Shown: positions 58,047-64,000 of the stretch, piece after piece
Numbering within the stretch: position 1 is the first letter of the stretch
Layout: every line of letters starts with the position of its first letter
Assembly: GCF_024707525.1 (NCBI RefSeq)
Contig: NZ_CP062231.1
Coordinates: forward strand, 5,431,501 to 5,495,500
DNA: 64,000 nt
Direction: 5' to 3'
DNA from: Rhizobium sp. TH2
Lineage (GTDB): Bacteria; Pseudomonadota; Alphaproteobacteria; Rhizobiales; Rhizobiaceae
Program-made: the position numbers and the translations under genes
The notes under the pieces: model-generated
Seen by the model: only the letters and a program-made list of their open reading frames with translations
Databases searched by the model: none
What the model was told of the DNA's origin: nothing

Positions 58047-59176
58047 GTGCGCCCTTTGCGAAACTACCGAACTGGGCGGAATATGGCCTGATCCCGGTGG
58101 TCAACCTCGTCGTTGCCTTTCTGATCTCCGGTCTGGTCGTGGTGTTTGCCGGCGAAAATCCGCTCAAGGCTGCCTATCTCATGGTTTCGGGCGCTTTCGG
58201 TTCCGGCGAGGGCATCGGCTATACGCTCTATTATGCCACCAATTTCATCTTCGCCGGGCTGGCAGTGGCAGTGGCCTTCCACGCCGGCCTGTTCAATATC
58301 GGCGTCGAAGGCCAGGCCTATGTCGGCGGCATCGGCGTTGCCGTGGCGGCGCTGACATTCGACGCCACTTTGCCCTGGTATCTGATCTTCGTGCTTGCCA
58401 TCATCGGCAGCATGGTCATGGGCGCTCTCTGGGCGCTTATACCGGCATGGCTGCAAGCCTATCGCGGCAGCCACATCGTCATCACCACCATCATGTTCAA
58501 CTACATCTCCTACAGCCTGATGCTGTGGATGCTGAACAAGGTCTTCAAGCCGCTCGGTTCCATGGCGCCGCAGTCGCGCACCTTCGGACCGGGCGGAGAA
58601 CTGCCGAAGCTCGATTGGCTGCTGGCGATATTCGGGCTGGACAATGGCAATTCGCCCTTCAACCTCACCTTCCTTCTCGCATTGCTGGCCGCTTTCCTGG
58701 TCTGGGTGCTGATCTGGCGGTCGCGGCTGGGCTACGAGATCCGCACGCTCGGCTTTTCCCCGGGCGCGGCACGCTATGCCGGTATTTATGAGAAGCGTAT
58801 AATCATCGTCACCATGCTGATCTCGGGTGGCCTTGCCGGGCTCCTGGCGATCAATTCGATCATGGGCGACCAGCACCGCATCCAGCAGGAATTCGTCTCC
58901 GGTGCCGGCTTCGTCGGTATCGCCGTGGCACTGATGGGTCGTTCGCATCCCATCGGCATTGTGCTCGCCTCCGTGCTGTTCGGCATGCTCTACCAGGGCG
59001 GCGCCGAGATCGCCTTCGACATGCCCAACATCTCGCGTGACATGATCGTCGTCATCCAAGGCTTGGTCATCCTGTTTGCCGGCGCGCTCGAGCACCTGTT
59101 CCGGCCCTCGATCGTGGCAGCCTTCGCGCGAATGCGAAGCGGTTCCGCGGCATCAACCGTGACGACGGGGGCCTGA
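58043..59176 (+). CDS. Nucleoside ABC importer permease 1
   Basis: A 377-residue BPD_transp_2 permease with about 9 helices; GLFNIGVEGQAYVGGIG near 85 is the family signature and IGIVLASVLFGMLYQGG near 315 the late one. It forms half of the membrane channel with the next gene product. The start overlaps the ATPase stop (ATGA). Confidence 0.93.
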   Translation: MSAPFAKLPNWAEYGLIPVVNLVVAFLISGLVVVFAGENPLKAAYLMVSGAFGSGEGIGYTLYYATNFIFAGLAVAVAFHAGLFNIGVEGQAYVGGIGVAVAALTFDATLPWYLIFVLAIIGSMVMGALWALIPAWLQAYRGSHIVITTIMFNYISYSLMLWMLNKVFKPLGSMAPQSRTFGPGGELPKLDWLLAIFGLDNGNSPFNLTFLLALLAAFLVWVLIWRSRLGYEIRTLGFSPGAARYAGIYEKRIIIVTMLISGGLAGLLAINSIMGDQHRIQQEFVSGAGFVGIAVALMGRSHPIGIVLASVLFGMLYQGGAEIAFDMPNISRDMIVVIQGLVILFAGALEHLFRPSIVAAFARMRSGSAASTVTTGA

Positions 59177-59179
59177 GCA

Positions 59180-60154
59180 ATGGGCAATATCGATATCTAC
59201 GTCTCCGTCCTGCAAGGCACCATCCGCAATTCGGTGCCGCTTATTCTCACGGCGCTCGCCGGCCTCTATGCCGAGCGTTCCGGCGTGGTCGATATCGGCC
59301 TCGAGGGCAAGCTGCTCGCCGCGGCCTTCGCCGGTGCGTCCGCCGCTGCCTATACCGGCTCGGCCCCATTGGGCTTGCTGGCGGCCGTCCTTTGTGCCGT
59401 GGCGTTTTCCGCGGTCCACGGCTATGCGTCCATTTCCCAGCGCGGCGACCAGATCGTTTCCGGCACGGCGCTGAACTTCATCGCCATAGGCGGAACCGTC
59501 ATCATCGGGCAGGCCTGGTTCAACATGGCTGGCCGGACGCCGTCGCTAGCGGCGGATGCTAAATTCAGCGATGCTTGGGGCCTGCCCTTCGCGGATTCGC
59601 TCGCTGGCATTCCCGTGCTGGGGGAGATCTATTCCCGCATCCTGTCGGGTCACTACTGGCTGACCTATTTTGCCTACGCATTGATCCCGATCACATGGTG
59701 GGTTCTCTATCGCACGCGATTTGGATTGCGCCTGCGTGCGGTGGGAGAAAACCCCGGCGCCGTCGATACCGCCGGCATTTCAGTGGTCAGGCTGCGGTAT
59801 CAGGCGGTGCTTCTGGGCGGCGTGTTTGTTGGTCTCGCCGGAGCGTTTCTGTCGATGGCGGTCAGCAGCGGCTTCACCAAGGGCATGTCGGCGGGTAAGG
59901 GCTATATCGCGCTCGCGGCGCTTGTGTTCGCCAACTGGAAGCCGAAGAATATCCTGTTCACCTGCCTGCTGTTCGGCTTTCTCGATGCACTCTCGATCAA
60001 CCTGCAAGGCAAGGCCATTCCACTGGTCGGCGAAATACCGGTCCAGCTCTGGACGGCTCTGCCCTATATCCTGACTGTCGTCCTGCTGGCCGGCTTCATC
60101 GGCAAGGCTATCCCGCCCAAGGCTTCGGGCACGCCTTACGTCAAGGAGCGTTGA
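59180..60154 (+). CDS. Nucleoside ABC importer permease 2
   Basis: A 324-residue BPD_transp_2 permease with GLYAERSGVVDIGLEGKLLA near 30, the counterpart of GLFNIGVEGQ in permease 1, and AVGENPGAVDTAGISV near 190 (cytoplasmic ATPase-contact loop). It starts 3 bases after permease 1 and ends one base before cdd, a tight operon. Confidence 0.93.
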   Translation: MGNIDIYVSVLQGTIRNSVPLILTALAGLYAERSGVVDIGLEGKLLAAAFAGASAAAYTGSAPLGLLAAVLCAVAFSAVHGYASISQRGDQIVSGTALNFIAIGGTVIIGQAWFNMAGRTPSLAADAKFSDAWGLPFADSLAGIPVLGEIYSRILSGHYWLTYFAYALIPITWWVLYRTRFGLRLRAVGENPGAVDTAGISVVRLRYQAVLLGGVFVGLAGAFLSMAVSSGFTKGMSAGKGYIALAALVFANWKPKNILFTCLLFGFLDALSINLQGKAIPLVGEIPVQLWTALPYILTVVLLAGFIGKAIPPKASGTPYVKER

Positions 60155-60155
60155 G

Positions 60156-60560
60156 ATGGCCGTCACGGATATCCTGTTCGAGGCTGCGCGAGACGCGATG
60201 ACCCGTTGCCATGCGCCCTATTCGAAATTCCCGGTGGGAGCCGCGATCCTGGCCGAGGACGGCAAGGTCTATAAGGGCGCCAATATCGAGAACCTCGCCT
60301 TCCCGCAAGGCTGGTGCGCCGAATGCACGGCGATCGGCGCGATGGTCATGGGCGGTGCAAGGAAGATCGTCGAGATCGGCGTTATAGCCGAGAAGATGGC
60401 CTACTGTCCGCCCTGCGGCGGCTGCCGGCAGAAGATCGCCGAATTTGCCGATCCATCGACATTGATCCATCTCTACGACGGCGCAGGCATGGTGAAGACA
60501 ATGACCATGAATGAGCTTCTGCCCTTCAGCTTCCAGACTGATACGATCGATAGAGGCTGA
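60156..60560 (+). CDS. cdd: Cytidine deaminase
   Basis: A 134-residue homotetrameric-type cytidine deaminase. The zinc site is complete: Cys and Glu in WCAECTA near 54-57 (catalytic Glu) and two Cys in CPPCGGCRQ near 88. PYSKFPVGAA near 20 is the substrate loop. It converts cytidine and deoxycytidine to uridine forms in the cytoplasm. It follows the importer by one base and precedes deoA by three, linking uptake to pyrimidine salvage. Confidence 0.97.
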   Translation: MAVTDILFEAARDAMTRCHAPYSKFPVGAAILAEDGKVYKGANIENLAFPQGWCAECTAIGAMVMGGARKIVEIGVIAEKMAYCPPCGGCRQKIAEFADPSTLIHLYDGAGMVKTMTMNELLPFSFQTDTIDRG

Positions 60561-60563
60561 ACG

Positions 60564-61874
60564 ATGATCCCGCAGGAAATCATCCTGGCCAAGCGCAACG
60601 GCGGCGTGCTGGGTGCCCCTGAGATCAGGGAATTCATCCAGGCGCTTTCCGACGGGCGACTGTCCGAGGGACAGATCGCGGCCTTTGCCATGGCCATCTG
60701 GTTCAACGGCATGAACCGCGACGAGACTGTGGCGCTGACGCTCGCCATGCGCGATTCAGGCGACGTCATGGCCTGGCCGGATCTCGACCGGCCGGTCGCC
60801 GACAAGCACTCCACCGGCGGCGTGGGCGACAATGTCTCGCTCATGCTGGCGCCCATCGTGGCCGCCTGTGGCGCCGCCGTGCCGATGATATCGGGGCGGG
60901 GCCTCGGCCATACGGGCGGTACGCTCGACAAGCTCGAGTCCATTCCCGGCTACGACATTTTCCCGAGCGCCGAGCGCTTCCGGGATATCGTCGGCGATAT
61001 CGGCTGCGCCATCATCGGCCAGACCGGCGAGATCGCGCCCGCCGACAAACGGCTTTACGCGATCAGGGACGTGACGGCTACCGTCGATTCCGTGCCCCTG
61101 ATCACGGCCTCGATCCTGTCCAAGAAGCTCGCGGCGGGCCTCCAGTCGCTGACCATGGATATCAAGGTCGGCAACGGCGCCTTCATGCAGACCATGGAGG
61201 AGGCGGAGGTGCTGGCCCGCTCGATCGTCGACGTGGCCAATGGTGCCGGCGTGAAGACGACCGCGCTGATCACCGACATGAACCAGCCGCTTGCCGATTG
61301 TGCCGGCAATGCGGTGGAGGTGGCACATGCCATGGTGTTCCTCGAAGGCCGCAAGGCGGGCACGCGGCTCCACGAAGTGGTGATGGCGTTCGCCGCCGAT
61401 ATGCTGGTCAATGCCGGCCTCGCGCCCTCGCTGGCCGAAGCTCATGCCAAGGCCGCACATGCGTTGGACAGCGGTGCCGCGCTCGAGCGTTTCGGCCGCA
61501 TGGTGCATGCGCTGGGCGGACCATCGGATTTCGCGGAGAACTGGAAAACCCATCTGCCGGTGGCGCCGATCGTCAGGCCGGTGCCCGCGCCCGAAAGCGG
61601 CGTTATCTCGGCCTATGCCACACGGGAGACCGGCCTTGCCGTGATCGCACTCGGCGGCGGACGGACACATCCGGACGATACGATCGATCATCGCACCGGC
61701 TTTTCGGCCATCCTTCCGAAAGGTACAAGGGTAGAGCGGGGAGATCCGATCGCCTTCGTTCACGCGACCGACGAGGCGTCGGCTGAACGTGGCACGTGGC
61801 ATTATCTGTCTGCGGTGACGATTGGTGAGAAGGCGCCTGCGGTGTCGTCCGTCATCCTTGATCGGATCAGTTGA
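60564..61874 (+). CDS. deoA: Thymidine phosphorylase
   Basis: A 436-residue enzyme of the thymidine/pyrimidine-nucleoside phosphorylase family: phosphate/substrate motif SDGRLSEGQIAAFAMA near 30, KHSTGGVGDNVSL near 83 (the family signature with catalytic His and Lys), and RDVTATVDSVPLITASILSK near 168. It splits thymidine with phosphate to thymine and deoxyribose-1-phosphate, which DeoB (partial at the right edge) isomerises. The length is normal. The 3' end overlaps the convergent protease gene by 8 bases. Confidence 0.96.
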   Translation: MIPQEIILAKRNGGVLGAPEIREFIQALSDGRLSEGQIAAFAMAIWFNGMNRDETVALTLAMRDSGDVMAWPDLDRPVADKHSTGGVGDNVSLMLAPIVAACGAAVPMISGRGLGHTGGTLDKLESIPGYDIFPSAERFRDIVGDIGCAIIGQTGEIAPADKRLYAIRDVTATVDSVPLITASILSKKLAAGLQSLTMDIKVGNGAFMQTMEEAEVLARSIVDVANGAGVKTTALITDMNQPLADCAGNAVEVAHAMVFLEGRKAGTRLHEVVMAFAADMLVNAGLAPSLAEAHAKAAHALDSGAALERFGRMVHALGGPSDFAENWKTHLPVAPIVRPVPAPESGVISAYATRETGLAVIALGGGRTHPDDTIDHRTGFSAILPKGTRVERGDPIAFVHATDEASAERGTWHYLSAVTIGEKAPAVSSVILDRIS

Positions 61875-62391
61875 CGAGCTTCAGCTCGTCATTCTCCGCC
61901 TTGTAGGAGGAGAGTTTTTTCAGGAAGCTCATGCCGATCAGCGGGAAACTCAGCGCTTTGCCGCGGATCACCATCGCATCGACATTGCGCACCTGCACGG
62001 TGCCGATCTCGACGGATTTCAGCATGATGCGCGCTGCCTTGACCTTGCCATTGGCGGTGGCAACTTCGTACTTGAACTTCAAGTCATTGCCACCATAACC
62101 GAGGCTGCGTGCCGTCATTTCGGAAAGCGTCACGAAGGTCGCGCCGGTATCGATCATTGACTCGACCGGCTTGCCGTTGATGCGGAACTTGCCGCCGAAA
62201 TGGCCGTTGTCGGCGGCTCTCAGCGTGTAGCTGCGGCCGTCTTCGGCGGGAGCCGAAGCATCGACCAGGCTCGCATGGGCCTCGACATCTTCCGTCGCGC
62301 CTTGCTTTGTCCCGACAAAGCCGACCATGGCAGGGACATTGACGGCGACGACGATCGTCGCTGACCAAATCAGAATTGCACGTCCTATCAT
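61867..62391 (-). CDS. Retropepsin-like aspartic protease (TIGR02281 type)
   Basis: A 174-residue protein with an N-terminal membrane anchor (about residues 4-25) and a single retropepsin-type domain; the catalytic motif is MIDTGATFVTLS near 79-90. A second conserved segment FPLIGMSFLKKL lies near 150. Such clan AA proteases are active as dimers, anchored in the inner membrane facing the periplasm, and common in alphaproteobacteria. ATG 62391 is chosen at the start of the anchor. Confidence 0.85.
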   Translation of the reverse strand: MIGRAILIWSATIVVAVNVPAMVGFVGTKQGATEDVEAHASLVDASAPAEDGRSYTLRAADNGHFGGKFRINGKPVESMIDTGATFVTLSEMTARSLGYGGNDLKFKYEVATANGKVKAARIMLKSVEIGTVQVRNVDAMVIRGKALSFPLIGMSFLKKLSSYKAENDELKLVN

Positions 62392-62510
62392 CACGACCGT
62401 TCCAGCCTCAAAACATTGCTGAAACGCTAGGCCCAATTCCTCATCAAATGGTAAAACCAGTGATTTTCAGGAGCTTGGAAGGCAATCGCCTGATCGGAGG
62501 GTTAACGGAA

Positions 62511-63140
62511 TCATTTGGTTCCGTACATCCGGTCGCCCGCATCGCCCAATCCTGGCACAATATAGCCCTTCTCATTGAGATGGCTGTCGATCGAGGCGGT
62601 ATAGATCGGCACGTCAGGATGTACGCTGCGAAAGTTCTTGATCCCCTCGGGCGCCGCGAGCAGGCACAGGAAGCGTATGTTCTTGGCGTTCCGCTCCTTG
62701 AGCTTGTCGATCGCCGCGATCGAGGAATTGCCGGTCGCCAGCATCGGATCGACGACGATCACCAGCCGCTCGTCGATATCCTCGGGCGCCTTGAAATAAT
62801 ATTCCACCGGCTTCAGCGTCTCGTGGTCGCGGTAGACGCCGATATGGGAGACGCGCGCCGAGGGCACGAGGTCGAGCATGCCTTCGAGCAAGCCGTTGCC
62901 GGCACGCAGGATGGAGGCGAAGACCAGCTTCTTGCCCTCGAGCACCGGCGACTGCATCACCTGCAGCGGCGTCTCGATCTCTTCCATGGTCATTTCGAGG
63001 TCGCGCGTCACTTCGTAACAGAGCAGCGTCGAAATCTCGCGCAGCAGCCGCCGGAAGCCGGCCGTGGAGGTCTCCTTCTTGCGCATGATCGTCAGTTTGT
63101 GCTGCACAAGCGGATGATCGATGACTGTGACGCCGTCCAT
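62511..63140 (-). CDS. upp: Uracil phosphoribosyltransferase
   Basis: A 209-residue enzyme of normal Upp length. Conserved blocks are [16 protein letters not shown] near 9, [13 protein letters not shown] near 77 (PRPP pyrophosphate loop), [12 protein letters not shown] near 130 (PRPP loop) and the uracil-binding C-terminus [16 protein letters not shown]. It makes UMP from uracil and PRPP. With cdd, deoA and the importer it completes a local pyrimidine-salvage set, though on the opposite strand. Confidence 0.97.
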   Translation of the reverse strand: MDGVTVIDHPLVQHKLTIMRKKETSTAGFRRLLREISTLLCYEVTRDLEMTMEEIETPLQVMQSPVLEGKKLVFASILRAGNGLLEGMLDLVPSARVSHIGVYRDHETLKPVEYYFKAPEDIDERLVIVVDPMLATGNSSIAAIDKLKERNAKNIRFLCLLAAPEGIKNFRSVHPDVPIYTASIDSHLNEKGYIVPGLGDAGDRMYGTK

Positions 63141-63345
63141 GGGAGTAGCCTTCCGAGAAATTGACTATTGATCCCATGTCTTTTCATGCCCGGCCGCTGA
63201 TCGCAAGTATTGCCACGTGGATCGCGCTAATCATCCCCAGTCGAAGCGATTGAATGCATCAGGCATGGCCGCTGGCCGCCACACTGGCATTCCCATATCG
63301 TCCGCTTGATAAGATAGCGGAGCAGGCTTGTGGCCGTCATCGACC

Positions 63346-63660
63346 TCAAGTCTTGATTGGAACCTTATTGGGCCAATGCTCAAAAATATCTCTGGTTATG
63401 ACGTAGAATGCCAACATTGAGAGACAGACCACTCCAATGGAGAAGAAATAGAAATACCAGAATTTCAGCTTTTGGTCTTTGAGGGCAAAGACATTTTTCG
63501 CCAGCGGCCGCCACGAGATGCATCCGGTAAAGGAGGCAAGAACTATTCGATAAGTCAGCAGGGGTATGAACACTACGCAGTAAAGATATAGCAGCGACAG
63601 GCCCAGCAGTACGCGTCTGTTTTCAGATAGAAAAAAGCCGAGGTCTGTAAAAAACGTCAT
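63346..63660 (-). CDS. Small hypothetical membrane protein
   Basis: About 104 residues with an N-terminal helix (about 15-40, VLLGLSLLYLYCVVFIPLLT) and a second strong helix (about 67-90, FYFFSIGVVCLSMLAFYVIT). The base composition is AT-richer than both neighbours (upp and deoB), suggesting late insertion between them. ATG 63660 is used; TTG three codons earlier is possible. No function is known. Confidence 0.55.
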   Translation of the reverse strand: MTFFTDLGFFLSENRRVLLGLSLLYLYCVVFIPLLTYRIVLASFTGCISWRPLAKNVFALKDQKLKFWYFYFFSIGVVCLSMLAFYVITRDIFEHWPNKVPIKT

Positions 63661-63687
63661 CTGTTCCAAGCCCTGAAAATTGCTGTC

Positions 63688-64000
63688 TTACAGGAAGCTC
63701 CGCCCGTGCTGCCCGGGCGCGATGCCGAGATGCCGCGCCACGGTCTCGCCGATATCGGCGAAACTCTTGAGCACGCCTTGCGCGCCGGGCCGTATCGTCG
63801 GGCCGAAAGCCAGCACCGGCACCTTTTCGCGGGTATGGTCGGTCCCGCGCCATGTCGGGTCGCAGCCGTGGTCGGCGGTCAGGATCACCAGGTCATGCGG
63901 TCGCATCTTGCGGGCTACCTCGGGCAGGCGCCGGTCGAAGGCTTCGAGCGCCGCGGCATAGCCCGGCACATCGCGCCGGTGTCCGAAAAGCTGGTCGAAA
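63688..64000 (-). CDS. deoB: Phosphopentomutase, C-terminal part (5' end beyond window)
   Basis: About 103 C-terminal residues are visible, with the alkaline-phosphatase-superfamily metal motif [20 protein letters not shown] typical of DeoB and the terminal [20 protein letters not shown]. DeoB interconverts ribose/deoxyribose 1- and 5-phosphates, downstream of DeoA. The frame is open through the right edge of the window, so the start is not seen. Confidence 0.93.
   Translation of the reverse strand, partial: FDQLFGHRRDVPGYAAALEAFDRRLPEVARKMRPHDLVILTADHGCDPTWRGTDHTREKVPVLAFGPTIRPGAQGVLKSFADIGETVARHLGIAPGQHGRSFL

Noticed and set aside
1..64000. CRISPR array or large tandem repeat arrays
   Set aside because: No regularly spaced direct repeats with unique spacers were seen; repeats found are short palindromes, att cores and iterons.

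Overview
The window looks like a GC-rich chromosomal segment of an alphaproteobacterium of the Hyphomicrobiales (Rhizobiales), near Mesorhizobium, Aminobacter or Phyllobacterium. The reasons are a Porin_2/Omp2b-type porin, FCD-type GntR regulators with dense dicarboxylate catabolism, a Bmp nucleoside ABC operon followed by cdd-deoA, and rhizobial-style extragenic palindromes. The genus is an inference.

Layout. 1-4.2 kb: end of a polysaccharide locus (three glycosyltransferases and a Wzx-type flippase), then an MFS transporter. 5.7-27.3 kb: a 21.6-kb catabolic cluster in four transcription units. It holds two GntR/FCD regulators, a complete TctCBA transporter, three MmgE/PrpD-family proteins, three decarboxylating 3-hydroxyacid dehydrogenases, a PdxA2-like enzyme, an SDR that lacks its catalytic residues, a haloacetate dehalogenase with a complete active site, paired chromate-transporter halves, an AbrB-family membrane protein and a ferric/polyamine-type ABC importer. 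The same 10-mer TGTTGACAAT lies at the head of all four units, which suggests one regulon for an unidentified carboxylated substrate.

27.4-33.2 kb: mixed region with an RTX protein, a decayed phage tape-measure fragment, a major porin, a 275-bp palindrome-ended repeat, an alpha/beta hydrolase and a soluble lytic transglycosylase gene cut off at its 5' end by an integrase gene. 33.2-38.8 kb: prophage remnant with two integrases, a second tape-measure fragment, and divergent Arc-like repressors around three identical-pattern palindromic operators.

38.8-54.2 kb: a 15.4-kb lower-GC integrative element bounded by a 16-bp direct repeat, one copy of which is the 3' end of tRNA-Ser(GGA). It carries a P4-type integrase, an AlpA-like regulator, a PrimPol/SF3-helicase replicase with an iteron-bearing inverted repeat just behind it, a putative convergent restriction-modification pair, a PF09859-like 2OG-Fe(II) oxygenase and many unknown small, secreted and membrane proteins. 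No capsid, portal, terminase or conjugation genes are visible, so it resembles a phage satellite or P4-like plasmid-prophage with defence-type cargo. It is the best candidate here for an undescribed system.

54.3-64 kb: core genome with nucleoside uptake and salvage (bmp SBP, double ATPase, two permeases, cdd, deoA, upp, and deoB running off the end), interleaved with slyX, a retropepsin-like protease and small membrane proteins.
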